Shown here: positions 1 to 8,124 of the stretch, in pieces
How the letters are laid out: each line of letters begins with the position of its first letter
Numbering within the stretch: position 1 is the stretch's first letter
Position numbers and translations under genes: made by a program
Assembly (NCBI GenBank): GCA_035720945.1
Contig: DASTNK010000012.1
Span: forward strand, 1 to 57,269
DNA from: SCQX01 sp035720945
GTDB taxonomy: Bacteria > Pseudomonadota > Gammaproteobacteria > Burkholderiales > Burkholderiaceae_B
DNA: 57,269 bases
Direction of reading: 5' to 3'
The notes under the pieces: generated by a model
What the model saw: only the letters and a program-made list of their open reading frames with translations
The model's database searches: none
What the model was told of the DNA's origin: nothing

Positions 1-1128
1 GTGTTCTCGAAGGTGATCCGGTTCTTCCCGCCCCTGGTGACCGGCTCCGTGATCACCACCATCGGCCTGACCCTGATGCCGGTCGCCGCGCAATGGGCCA
101 TGGGCGGCAACCCCCACGCACCCGACTTCGGCAGCATGGGCAACATCGGCCTGGCCGCGCTGACCCTGCTGATCGTGCTGCTGCTCAGCAAGCTGGGGAG
201 CGCCGCGATCTCGCGCTTGTCGATCCTGCTCGCCATGATCATCGGCACCGTCATCGCCCTCTTCACGGGGCAGGCGGATTTCTCCCAGGTCAGCCACGGC
301 CCGACCCTGGCCGTGCCGATCCCGTTCCACTTCGGTTTCCCCACGTTTCACGCCGCGGCCATCGTTTCCATGTTCATCGTCATCATCGTGACAATGGTGG
401 AAACGTCGGCCGACATCCTGGCCGTGGGCGACATCATCGACGCCAAGATCGACTCGCATCGCCTGGGCAACGGCCTGCGCGCCGATATGCTTTCCAGCAT
501 GATCGCCCCGATATTCGGCGCGTTCACGCAAAGCGCGTTCGCGCAGAACGTGGGCCTGGTGGCCGTCACCGGCATCAAGAGCCGGTTCGCGGTGTCGTTC
601 GGCGGGCTGATCCTGATCGGCCTGGGTCTGTTGCCGGTGATGGGCCGCGTGGTGGCGTCAGTGCCCACCGCCGTGCTGGGCGGTGCCGGCGTGGTGCTGT
701 TCGGCACCGTGGCCGCCAGCGGCATCCGCGCCCTGGCCCGGGTGGAATACCGCAACAACATGAACCTGGTCATCGTCGCCACATCCATCAGCGCTGGCGT
801 GATCCCCATCGTCGCCCCCACCTTCTACAACCACTTCCCCGCCTGGTTCGCGACGATCTTCCACTCCGGCATCAGCTCGGCGGCAGTGGTGGCCATACTC
901 TTGAACCTGGCGTTCAACCACATCAGCCTCGGCAACTCCGACCAGCAGTCAGTCTTCGTGGCCGGCACGACGCGCATCCTGCGCGACACCGACCTGGCCT
1001 GCCTGAACGACGGCGACCGCATGGTCGACGGCAAGCTGTATGACAAGGACGGCAACGAGGTGCCGGTGGTGTGCAACGCCCACGCGGCGGATCACGCCCC
1101 GCGCCAGGCGGCTGTGGCGGCGGGCTGA
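1..1128 (+). CDS. NCS2-family nucleobase permease, 5' truncated by window edge
   Basis: Integral membrane transporter of the nucleobase:cation symporter-2 (nucleobase-ascorbate transporter) family, which imports xanthine, uracil or related bases with protons. The reading frame is open from base 1, so the GTG at base 1 need not be the start. 375 residues are visible against about 450-500 for the family, so the first membrane helices lie outside the window. The family signature [QEP]-N-x-G-x4-T-[RKG] is intact as Q182-N-V-G-L-V-A-V-T-G191, and many hydrophobic helices surround it. The hydrophilic tail (about residue 325 on) is cytoplasmic in this family. Substrate cannot be told from the fragment. 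The next gene on the same strand is a LysR regulator 52 bases downstream, with a strong inverted repeat between them. Confidence 0.9.
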   Translation: MFSKVIRFFPPLVTGSVITTIGLTLMPVAAQWAMGGNPHAPDFGSMGNIGLAALTLLIVLLLSKLGSAAISRLSILLAMIIGTVIALFTGQADFSQVSHGPTLAVPIPFHFGFPTFHAAAIVSMFIVIIVTMVETSADILAVGDIIDAKIDSHRLGNGLRADMLSSMIAPIFGAFTQSAFAQNVGLVAVTGIKSRFAVSFGGLILIGLGLLPVMGRVVASVPTAVLGGAGVVLFGTVAASGIRALARVEYRNNMNLVIVATSISAGVIPIVAPTFYNHFPAWFATIFHSGISSAAVVAILLNLAFNHISLGNSDQQSVFVAGTTRILRDTDLACLNDGDRMVDGKLYDKDGNEVPVVCNAHAADHAPRQAAVAAG

Positions 1129-1134
1129 TATATG

Positions 1135-1162
1135 ATCGCGATATCGATACCGATATCGCGAT
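1135..1162. promoter_or_regulatory. 12-bp-arm inverted repeat before LysR gene
   Basis: The arm ATCGCGATATCG (1135-1146) and its exact reverse complement (1151-1162) are separated by ATAC. Each arm contains the self-complementary octamer CGATATCG. It ends 18 bases before the LysR start codon and begins 6 bases after the permease stop. LysR-type regulators commonly bind dyads near their own start, so an autoregulatory operator is the first reading. A terminator for the permease is the alternative, since pyrimidine-rich TTTCTCTTT follows. Confidence 0.5.
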
Positions 1163-1180
1163 TTCTCTTTCCTCCGCCTC

Positions 1181-2077
1181 ATGGACTTCCGACACCTGCG
1201 GCAATTCGTGGTGCTCGCGGAAACGCTGAGCTTCCACCGCGCCGCGAAGAAGCTGCATATCTCCCAGCCGCCCCTTTCCGTTTCCATACGCAAACTGGAG
1301 ACCGAACTGGGCGTGACGCTCTTCACCCGGGGCAAAGACGGCGTGACGCTGACGGAAAGCGGCAAGGCGGCGCTCGCCGACGCGCGCCGCGCCCTGTTCC
1401 ACGCCGCCCAGTTCCAGCAGGCCGCGCGCGCCGCATCCACCGGCGACGGCGGCACACTGCGTGTGGGCTTCGTCGGATCGGCCATACATTTCGTGCTTCC
1501 GAAGATCCTCTCGCGATTCCGCCAGAGCCACCCCGGCGTGCAACTGGCGCTGCAGGAGGCCACATCCTTGCGCATCATGCAGATGCTGGAAGATGAAAGC
1601 CTGGATGTCGGCGTGGTGCGCGTCCCGGTATCGTCGCATGCGGGCACACTGATGCGGTCGCTGCAAACAGAACACTATGATCTGGCCCTGCCCAAGGGGC
1701 ACACGCTGGCGGGGCCGGCTCCAGTGCGCCTCCGGGATCTGGCCGACGAGGGCTTCGTCCTGTATGCGGAGCCGAACGCCGCGGGCCTGCGCATGGCGGC
1801 GATCCACGCCTGCCAGTTGTGCGGTTTCACCCCCAGGGTGGTCCAGGAAGCGGTGCAGGTGCAGACCGTCCTGAGCTTGGTCGAAGCAGGCCTGGGGGTC
1901 GCCCTGGTACCGTCCATCAATCGCCGATTCGCCAGTTCGCAGGTGGTGTACAAGACTCTGTCGGATTACCCGGCGAGCGCGTCGATCGGGATTTCACTGG
2001 CATGGAATCCGGATGCGGAGACAGCGGCGGTGCGGAATCTCCGGGACATCGCGGAGCGGTTGTTTCCTGGCGCGTGA
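1181..2077 (+). CDS. LysR-family transcriptional regulator
   Basis: A 298-residue LysR-type regulator of normal family length. The N-terminal winged helix-turn-helix covers about residues 2-60, with the typical AAKKLHISQPPLS recognition segment and KLETELGV linker helix. The remainder is a LysR substrate-binding domain that starts around residue 89 (LRVGFVGSA). The start is the ATG that gives the standard MDFRHLRQF opening; no good Shine-Dalgarno is visible, but a strong inverted repeat lies just upstream. It follows the permease on the same strand and faces the acyl-CoA cluster tail to tail. Its target could be the permease, itself, or genes outside the window; the sequence does not decide. 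Confidence 0.93.
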   Translation: MDFRHLRQFVVLAETLSFHRAAKKLHISQPPLSVSIRKLETELGVTLFTRGKDGVTLTESGKAALADARRALFHAAQFQQAARAASTGDGGTLRVGFVGSAIHFVLPKILSRFRQSHPGVQLALQEATSLRIMQMLEDESLDVGVVRVPVSSHAGTLMRSLQTEHYDLALPKGHTLAGPAPVRLRDLADEGFVLYAEPNAAGLRMAAIHACQLCGFTPRVVQEAVQVQTVLSLVEAGLGVALVPSINRRFASSQVVYKTLSDYPASASIGISLAWNPDAETAAVRNLRDIAERLFPGA

Positions 2078-2143
2078 TGTGGTTGCCTGAAAGCCGGACC
2101 AGGGGCGGTTTCGGGAGGCGGGCCACCACGACAACGCAGCCCC

Positions 2144-3376
2144 CTACGTAATCGCCCCCGCATCCCTCCAGGCGGCGAGCTCATCCACGGTTGCTCCCAG
2201 GACCTCACGCAGGATCTGGTCCGTATGCTCCCCCAGCCGCGGCGGCGCAACAGGCTCACGTGGCGGCGTCCCCCGCAACGCCAGGGGCGAGCGCATGATC
2301 GGCAGACTGCCATGACGTGAATCGGGCGTATCAGCGACAAGACCGCGCGCCTTGACCTCGGGCGCATCCAGCGCCTGCGGCACAGTGCGCACCGAACCAG
2401 CCGGCACCCCGGCGGCGCGGATCTTTTCCAACCAGTTGGCGCGCGTATCCGTGGCCAGCGTCTTCTCCAACTCCGGCAGCAACGTGGCGCGATTCAGCAC
2501 CCGCGCGCGGTTGGTGCGGTAGCGCTCGTCGACAGCGAGCTCACCGCGGCCGAGCGCCGCGCACAAAGACATGAACTGGGTGTCGTTGCCCACAGCCAAC
2601 GCGAATCGGCCGTCTGACGCGGACACGATCTGGTAGGGCACGACGGTGGGGTGCGCGTTGCCGAAACGCTCGGGGATGTGGCCGGCGGCCAGGTAACCCA
2701 TGCCCACGTTCGCCAGAACATTGAGCGCGCCGTCGAGCAGTGCCAGGTCTATCAGTTGCCCCCGGCCCGTGCGCTGCCGCACGAGCAGCGCGGCCAGCAC
2801 GGCCTGTCCGGCATTCATGCCGGTGACCAGGTCGGTGATGGCCACGCCCAGCTTCATGGGCTCGCCCTCTTCGTCGCCCGTTATGGACATGAGCCCGCTT
2901 TCAGCCTGGATGACGAAATCGTAGCCCGGCTCGGCCGCGCGCGGCCCGGTGCGCCCGTAGCCCGAGATCGAGCAGTACACCAGGCCGGGATTCGTCTGCG
3001 ACAGGGTCTCGTAGTCCAGCCCGAATTTCTTCAGCGCGCCGAGCCGGTAGTTCTCGACCAGCACGTCGGCTTTCCCGGCCAGGGACCGCACCAGCGCCTG
3101 CCCCTGCGGATGCCTGAGATTGACGGCCGCGGACCGCTTGCCGCGATTGGTGCACAGAAAATAAGTGGACTCGCCGTCGACATCCGGCGGCGTCCAGATG
3201 CGCGTGTCGTCACCGTGCCCCGGTGCCTCGATTTTCCAGACGTCCGCCCCCAGGTCGGCCAGGGTCTGGGTGCACCAGGGCCCGGCCAGCACCCGGCTCA
3301 GGTCCAGAACCTTGATGCCATCCAGCGGCAGGGGGGTGGGGGAACTGCTGTGTTCCACATCTTGCGGCTGATTCAT
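2144..3376 (-). CDS. CaiB/BaiF-type (class III) CoA-transferase
   Basis: A 410-residue class III CoA-transferase, which moves CoA from one acyl-CoA to another carboxylic acid. The family opening is clear: LDGIKVLDLSRVLAGPWCTQ (residues 18-37), followed by LADLGADVWKIE and the segment NRGKRSAAVNLRHPQGQ. The conserved catalytic aspartate of the family should fall near residues 170-180, in the segment EPGYDFVIQAESGLMSITG. Its ATG overlaps the stop of the upstream acyl-CoA dehydrogenase (ATGA), so the two are translationally coupled. Together with two dehydrogenase genes upstream and a divergent crotonase it forms a module that would activate and beta-oxidise an organic acid. The acid itself cannot be named. 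Confidence 0.92.
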   Translation of the reverse strand: MNQPQDVEHSSSPTPLPLDGIKVLDLSRVLAGPWCTQTLADLGADVWKIEAPGHGDDTRIWTPPDVDGESTYFLCTNRGKRSAAVNLRHPQGQALVRSLAGKADVLVENYRLGALKKFGLDYETLSQTNPGLVYCSISGYGRTGPRAAEPGYDFVIQAESGLMSITGDEEGEPMKLGVAITDLVTGMNAGQAVLAALLVRQRTGRGQLIDLALLDGALNVLANVGMGYLAAGHIPERFGNAHPTVVPYQIVSASDGRFALAVGNDTQFMSLCAALGRGELAVDERYRTNRARVLNRATLLPELEKTLATDTRANWLEKIRAAGVPAGSVRTVPQALDAPEVKARGLVADTPDSRHGSLPIMRSPLALRGTPPREPVAPPRLGEHTDQILREVLGATVDELAAWRDAGAIT

Positions 3377-4398
3377 GCCTGTTCCGCGGAAAGTTGGTCA
3401 ACAATGAACGATAACGCAGACTGGCCGGGTTGGCGCAGGCAGGCTTCGCCGATCACGGTGGCCCAATACGATTCCGAGCCGGCAATCAGGCGCCAGGCCC
3501 GCAGCCGGCGCGTGTAGAGCTGCAGGTCGTATTCATCGGTGATGCCGATGGCGCCATGCACCGCATGGGCGATGTCGGCGATCAGCGGGGCGGCCTCGCT
3601 GCAACGGCTCTTGCCGAGCGCGGCCAGCAAGGGACGCGGCTGCCAGCCCGGGCCGTGGCACGCCATTTGCGCCGCCATGCGCGCCGCCCAGGCCTGTTCC
3701 GCCATGACGCTGATCTGGTTCTGCACCGCCTGGAATCGACCGATGGCTTTGCCGAACTGGGTGCGTTGGCCGGCATAGTCCAGCGTCAGGGACAACGCGC
3801 GGTCGGCGGCCCCCGCGATCAGGGCGGCCCAGGCGGCGGCCTCGATGTCACGCAGGCGCAGCAGGCTGCCGGCCGGCAGGGCCGGCACCTCGCGGGCGCC
3901 ATCCGGCTGCGCGGGCCATCGCAGGGTCGCATCCAGGCTGCCCCGGCCACCGGTCGGTTCGATGGTGGCGCCCGACACCGGCAGCAGCATGGTGCCGCCG
4001 TCCAGATCAGCCAGCACCCAGGCGGCCACCCGGGCAAATCCGATGTTCCGGGCTTCCACCGCACCCGCCTTGCGGGTGGTGCCGACACCTGCCAGGGCGA
4101 TGGGGCCATCCGGCGCCGGCACGCCCGCCGCAGCCAGCCAGGCCCGGGCGAGCAGGGTTTGCACGAACGGCACCGGCACCGCGTGGCGCCCCGCCAGCAT
4201 CAGCAAGGGGAATGCGTCCGACAGGCCCAGGCCCGCACCGCCCGCCGATTCGGGGACCAGGGCATCCAGGAATCCGGACGCCTCGACGGCCCGCCATATC
4301 GTGTCGGGGCTGCCGCCCTCTTCGACATCGCGCACCGCCACCGGCACGGCGACTTCGGCAAACAGGCGTTCAACCGGTTCGACAAACGGGTTTTCCAT
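3373..4398 (-). CDS. Acyl-CoA dehydrogenase-like protein, short divergent form
   Basis: A 341-residue member of the acyl-CoA dehydrogenase fold, shorter and more divergent than the usual 380. The C-terminal helical domain is recognisable: YAGQRTQFGKAIGRFQAVQN and later HAVHGAIGITDEYDLQLYTR. The N-terminal and beta domains are degenerate, with many alanines. It is preceded by AAGGA and overlaps the CoA-transferase start by ATGA. A full-length dehydrogenase gene lies 92 bases upstream on the same strand. Pairs of one ordinary and one short dehydrogenase are known to form alpha2beta2 enzymes, for example in actinobacterial steroid breakdown. That arrangement is an inference here. Confidence 0.85.
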   Translation of the reverse strand: MENPFVEPVERLFAEVAVPVAVRDVEEGGSPDTIWRAVEASGFLDALVPESAGGAGLGLSDAFPLLMLAGRHAVPVPFVQTLLARAWLAAAGVPAPDGPIALAGVGTTRKAGAVEARNIGFARVAAWVLADLDGGTMLLPVSGATIEPTGGRGSLDATLRWPAQPDGAREVPALPAGSLLRLRDIEAAAWAALIAGAADRALSLTLDYAGQRTQFGKAIGRFQAVQNQISVMAEQAWAARMAAQMACHGPGWQPRPLLAALGKSRCSEAAPLIADIAHAVHGAIGITDEYDLQLYTRRLRAWRLIAGSESYWATVIGEACLRQPGQSALSFIVDQLSAEQA

Positions 4399-4410
4399 AC
4401 ATGTCCTTCA

Positions 4411-4425
4411 GAATCTGCCAGATTC
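4411..4425. promoter_or_regulatory. Small dyad between the two dehydrogenase genes
   Basis: GAATCT-GCC-AGATTC is a perfect 6-bp-arm inverted repeat in the 92-base gap upstream of the short dehydrogenase gene, just before its AAGGA ribosome binding site. It could be an operator or a small mRNA hairpin. Support is structural only. Confidence 0.25.
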
Positions 4426-4490
4426 AAATGTGCGCCTTGCTTGGCAAGCCCATGCATCCGGATAAGTGTACGAACCAATCAAACAGCACA

Positions 4491-5642
4491 CTAGCGCAGC
4501 CCCAGGCCGCGCGCGAGAATACCGCGCAAGATCTCGCGGGTGCCGCCGCGCAGCGAGAACGACGGCGCCATCTGTTCCAGATACGCCAGGGTGCGGCCCA
4601 GCGACGCGGGCATCGGCACATCGGGTGATGCCGCCAGAATGTCACCGACGACGCGGGGGATCATCTGCTCGGCCTCGGTGCCCAGATCCTTGACGAGCGT
4701 GGCCTCCAGCGCGGGATTCTCGCCCCGGGCCAGCTTCGCGGTCACGGCGATGGACATCGCGCGCAGCACGGCCAGCGACGCCAGGATGCGTCCCAGTGGC
4801 GCCGCGTGGCGCAAGCCTTCCGCGCCAAGCGCGCGGCAATGCGTCAGCCAGCCTTCGAGCAGCACCATGCTGGAATACACCCGTTCGGGCCCGCTGCGTT
4901 CGAAAGCCAGTTCGGCATTGACCTGGGCCCAGCCCTGGCCTTCGTCGCCGATGAGCGCCTCCGGCGCCAGGGCGACGTTGTCGAAAAAGACTTCCGAGAA
5001 ATGCGCATCGCCCGCGACATCGCGGATGGGCCGCACCGTCACGCCGGGCAGGCTGAGGTCGACAATGACTTGCGACAGGCCCTTGTGCCGGTCGGCGGGT
5101 TCGCCGCTGGTGCGCACCAGCGCGATCATGTAGTGCGAACGCTGCGCGTTAGTGGTCCAGATCTTGCTGCCGTTGAGCACCCAGCCGTCGTCGGTACGTG
5201 TGGCGCGCGTGCGGATGCTGGCCAGATCGGAACCAGACCCGGGTTCGCTCATGCCGATGCAGAAGAACGCCTCGGCCCGGCAGATGCGGGGCAGGTAGAA
5301 ACGCTTTTGCGCTTCCGTGCCGTACTTCAGGATGAGCGGACCGCTTTGACGGTCGGCGATCCAGTGGGCCGACACCGGCGCGCCGGCGCCCAGCAGTTCC
5401 TCGGCCAACACGAAGCGCGCGAACGGCCCCTTGCCGGCGCCGCCGTATTCCACGGGCAGCGTCAGGCCAAGCCAGCCCTTGTCTGCCAGCGCGCGGCTGA
5501 ACGCCGCGTCGAACCCCATCCACGACCGGGCCCGGACCTCGGGTGCGAGGCTCCCCACCGCTTCCTCAAGGAAGGCCCGGATGGCGGGCCGCAGTGCCTC
5601 GTCTTGCGGCGGAATGCCCGCCAGTTCAAGCGTATCGATCAT
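4491..5642 (-). CDS. Acyl-CoA dehydrogenase
   Basis: FAD-dependent acyl-CoA dehydrogenase that introduces the alpha-beta double bond into an acyl-CoA. Family landmarks in order: LTLPVEYGGAGKG, the FAD/substrate segment CIGMSEPGSGSDLASIRTRA, VLNGSKIWTTNAQRSHY, and the C-terminal RGGTREILRGILARGLGLR. The last motif carries Gly where the medium-chain enzymes place their catalytic Glu in YEGT, so the base must come from elsewhere or from the partner subunit. The start at 5642 (MIDTLELAG, 383 residues) is chosen because it matches family length; an in-frame ATG at 5753 would add 37 unlikely residues. Promoter sequences should lie in the long gap shared with the divergent crotonase gene. Confidence 0.92.
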   Translation of the reverse strand: MIDTLELAGIPPQDEALRPAIRAFLEEAVGSLAPEVRARSWMGFDAAFSRALADKGWLGLTLPVEYGGAGKGPFARFVLAEELLGAGAPVSAHWIADRQSGPLILKYGTEAQKRFYLPRICRAEAFFCIGMSEPGSGSDLASIRTRATRTDDGWVLNGSKIWTTNAQRSHYMIALVRTSGEPADRHKGLSQVIVDLSLPGVTVRPIRDVAGDAHFSEVFFDNVALAPEALIGDEGQGWAQVNAELAFERSGPERVYSSMVLLEGWLTHCRALGAEGLRHAAPLGRILASLAVLRAMSIAVTAKLARGENPALEATLVKDLGTEAEQMIPRVVGDILAASPDVPMPASLGRTLAYLEQMAPSFSLRGGTREILRGILARGLGLR

Positions 5643-6018
5643 GGTTGCAGTGGCCGCGCGCCGCGATCCGGGGGGCACCCGCGCCACGCTGCAAGCCTGT
5701 TCGCTGTTCGTTTTCCAGCGGATACTATCGGTGCCGCAAGCGCATTCTGTCAAATATTATTTGGCGCGGTTTCGATACTTGAACGCTATCAGTAAAGGTC
5801 GCATCCATTGTGGGCTCGGGCCATTAACAGGGAGCCGGCCAAGCATGGCGAACTCCGGGCGCCATGAAGCCGAAGCGAAACCGATAGCCGAAACCGATAG
5901 CCGATAGCTGATAGCCGATAGCTGCAGTGTATCGATGAAGGGAAAAATAATATTTGAACCGCGCGTCTCGACCCATTACCCTTGACTGTCAGAACTTCCA
6001 CCGCAACCAGGCCACACC
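5643..6018. other. Divergent intergenic region with tandem heptamers
   Basis: This 376-base gap separates the minus-strand dehydrogenase cluster from the plus-strand crotonase gene and must carry both promoters. It is more A+T rich than its surroundings in places (for example around 5745-5765 and 5940-5955). The only clear internal structure is a run of 7-base repeats at 5881-5921. No small gene with a convincing start and ribosome site was seen. Confidence 0.6.
5881..5921. repeat. Tandem CCGATAG heptamers
   Basis: Four exact copies of CCGATAG (5881-5887, 5894-5900, 5901-5907, 5915-5921) and one variant CTGATAG (5908-5914) lie in tandem, interrupted once by the hexamer CCGAAA (5888-5893). 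The period of seven bases is close to but not equal to a helical turn. The array is about 100 bases before the crotonase start, so it may be a regulator-binding array or a slippage-prone repeat. Confidence 0.75.
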
Positions 6019-6813
6019 ATGACTTCACTGCTGAACTTCGACCAGGACGACCAAGGCGTCGTCACCTTGACCATGAACGACGACGCCACCCGCAACGCCC
6101 TGACGGGCAGCGCCATGGTGGACGAATTCCTGGCCGCCTTCGACCGCATCCAGGCCGACCACCACGTCGGCGCCGTCATCATCACGGGCAACGGCAAGGC
6201 ATTCTCGTCGGGTGGCAATATCGACGAAATGGGCCGGCAGACGCGACCGGAATACACCCCCGCGGCGCTGCGGCACGAATACCGCCAGGGTATACAGCGG
6301 CTGCCGCTGGCCATGCAGGCGCTGGAAGTCCCCACCATCGCCGCCGTCAACGGCCCCGCCATCGGCGCCGGGTGCGACCTGGCCTGCATGTGCGACATCC
6401 GCATCGCCTCCGAACACGCCCTGTTCGCGGAAAGTTTCGTCAAGCTGGGCCTGATAGCGGGCGATGGCGGGTCCTGGTTCCTGCCGCGCCTGATCGGCAT
6501 GTCGCGCGCGGCCGAAATGACGTTCACGGGCGACGCCGTCGACGCCCGGCAGGCCCTGGAATGGGGCCTGGTGTCGCGCGTGGTCACGGCCGACGCGCTG
6601 ATGGACGAAGCGCGCGGCCTGGCGCACCGCATCACCGCCAACCCGGCCGACGCCCTGCGCATGAGCAAGCGCCTGCTGCGCGAAAGCCAAATCGGCCGCC
6701 TGGATACCGTCCTGGAAATGGCAGCCGCGTTCCAGTCTCTGGCGCACAAGTCGGACGACCATGCCCGGGCCGTGCGGGACTTCCTGGAACGGCGGGCGGC
6801 GCGGAAGAAATAG
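6019..6813 (+). CDS. Crotonase (enoyl-CoA hydratase/isomerase) family protein
   Basis: A 264-residue crotonase-fold enzyme acting on an acyl-CoA. The oxyanion-hole segments are present: GNGKAFSSGGNIDEMG (57-72) and NGPAIGAGCDLACMCD (111-126), then KLGLIAGDGGSWFLPRLIG. Aligned with rat mitochondrial crotonase, the two catalytic glutamates (E144 and E164) are replaced by D120 and F140, while an extra aspartate, D149, sits in GDGG. A plain hydratase assignment is therefore doubtful; isomerase, or hydratase with altered acid/base residues, is possible. It is divergent from the acyl-CoA dehydrogenase/CoA-transferase cluster and probably serves the same pathway. Confidence 0.9.
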   Translation: MTSLLNFDQDDQGVVTLTMNDDATRNALTGSAMVDEFLAAFDRIQADHHVGAVIITGNGKAFSSGGNIDEMGRQTRPEYTPAALRHEYRQGIQRLPLAMQALEVPTIAAVNGPAIGAGCDLACMCDIRIASEHALFAESFVKLGLIAGDGGSWFLPRLIGMSRAAEMTFTGDAVDARQALEWGLVSRVVTADALMDEARGLAHRITANPADALRMSKRLLRESQIGRLDTVLEMAAAFQSLAHKSDDHARAVRDFLERRAARKK

Positions 6814-6917
6814 CGGTTATTGTCCGGGCCCGGGTCCTTCCCGCAGAAGCGGCGACATGGGGGGCGCCGCGTGGACTATAGTGGGAAGTCAATCCATTCG
6901 TATTGGAGACTCCTGGC

Positions 6918-7790
6918 ATGACAACGCAACAACCGGCGGCCGCGGCCGGGCAATTCCTCATTGGCGGCGACCTGTCCATCAACCGGCTCGGCTTCGGCGC
7001 CATGCGCATCACCGGCCACGGCATCTGGGGCGACCCGGCCGACCCGGCCCAGGCACGCGCCACGCTGGCGCGAGCGCCCGAGCTGGGCATCAACTTCATC
7101 GACACCGCCGACAGCTACGGCCCCACCATCAGCGAAGACCTGATCCGCGAAGTCCTGCACCCCTACCCCGGCATGGCCATCGCCACCAAAGGCGGGCTGG
7201 TGCGGCACGGCCCCGACATCTGGATGCCGCTGGGACGCCCAGAATACCTGCGCCTGTGCGTACTCATGAGCCTGCGCCGCCTCGGCGTCGAACGCATCGA
7301 CCTCTGGCAGCTGCACCGCATCGACCCCAAGGTGCCGGAGACCGAGCAGTTCGAGGTCATCGCGGAAATGCACAAGGAAGGGCTGATACGACACGTGGGG
7401 CTCAGTGAAGTGAACGTGACGCAAATCGAAGCGGCGCAGAAGCATTTCCCCGTTGCCACCGTGCAGAACCGCTACAACCTCGTCGACCGCCAGAGCGAAG
7501 ACGTGCTGGACTACTGCGAGCGGCACGGCATCGGCTTCATCCCATGGTATCCACTGGCCGCGGGCGCACTGACCCGTCCCGACTCCGCCGCCACGCGAGT
7601 CGCCGATCGGCTGAAGATCACACATGGGCAACTGGCCCTGGCCTGGCTGTTGAAGCGCTCGCCGGTGATCCTGCCCATTCCCGGCACCAGCCAGGTCGCG
7701 CACCTGGAACAGAACACGGCGGCGGCCACCATCACCCTGTCCGACGAAGACTTCGATGCTGTCGATCGCCAGGGCCGGGAAGCCGGCTAG
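6918..7790 (+). CDS. Aldo/keto reductase
   Basis: A 290-residue NAD(P)H-dependent aldo/keto reductase with a TIM-barrel fold. The catalytic tetrad is complete: D62 (NFIDTAD), Y67 (DSYG), K91 (IATKGG) and H133 (WQLHRID). C-terminal cofactor-binding residues lie in ILPIPGTSQVAHLEQN. The ATG at 6918 is preceded by GGAG with nine bases of spacing; a TTG at 6903 in frame lacks such a site. The gene begins 104 bases after the crotonase gene on the same strand. Its substrate is unknown. Confidence 0.93.
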   Translation: MTTQQPAAAAGQFLIGGDLSINRLGFGAMRITGHGIWGDPADPAQARATLARAPELGINFIDTADSYGPTISEDLIREVLHPYPGMAIATKGGLVRHGPDIWMPLGRPEYLRLCVLMSLRRLGVERIDLWQLHRIDPKVPETEQFEVIAEMHKEGLIRHVGLSEVNVTQIEAAQKHFPVATVQNRYNLVDRQSEDVLDYCERHGIGFIPWYPLAAGALTRPDSAATRVADRLKITHGQLALAWLLKRSPVILPIPGTSQVAHLEQNTAAATITLSDEDFDAVDRQGREAG

Positions 7791-7851
7791 GCGCCATCCA
7801 CTCCCGAAGCCGCCCTGCTCCGAGGCGGGGCGGCGTGACACCGACACGCCA

Positions 7852-8082
7852 ATGCCATCCGGGACGCCCTCACCCCCTAAAAAACCGGCGCAGGATCCCC
7901 GCCCTCTGGCGCCGCGCCGCCCCGGCAACGACGAGTGCTGCGGCAACGGCTGCATTCCCTGCATATTCGATATCTACGAAGACCAGCTGGAACGCTATCG
8001 GGAACAGCTGGCGGCATGGGAGAAGCGGCAACGGCGCCCGCCCCGCGCCACAACTTGCCGCGCCCACGCCCCAGACTCATAA
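7852..8082 (+). CDS. Small oxidoreductase-like domain protein
   Basis: A 76-residue protein whose centre, NDECCGNGCIPCIFDIYEDQ, matches the short cysteine motif (CCxxGCxxCxxDxYxxxL) of the Pfam oxidoreductase-like N-terminal domain family. It is flanked by a proline-rich N-terminus and a charged helix, and has no signal peptide. Function is not established; the clustered cysteines suggest metal or disulfide binding. The start is uncertain, because the frame stays open back to 7756 inside the aldo/keto reductase gene and no strong ribosome site precedes the ATG at 7852. Confidence 0.7.
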   Translation: MPSGTPSPPKKPAQDPRPLAPRRPGNDECCGNGCIPCIFDIYEDQLERYREQLAAWEKRQRRPPRATTCRAHAPDS

Positions 8083-8124
8083 TCCCCACACTCTCAGGAG
8101 CCCACACCATACCGGAAAACGCGC

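Noticed and set aside
5872..5930. Heptamer run considered as a CRISPR array
   Set aside because: Repeats are 7 bases with no spacers of CRISPR size and no cas genes in the window.
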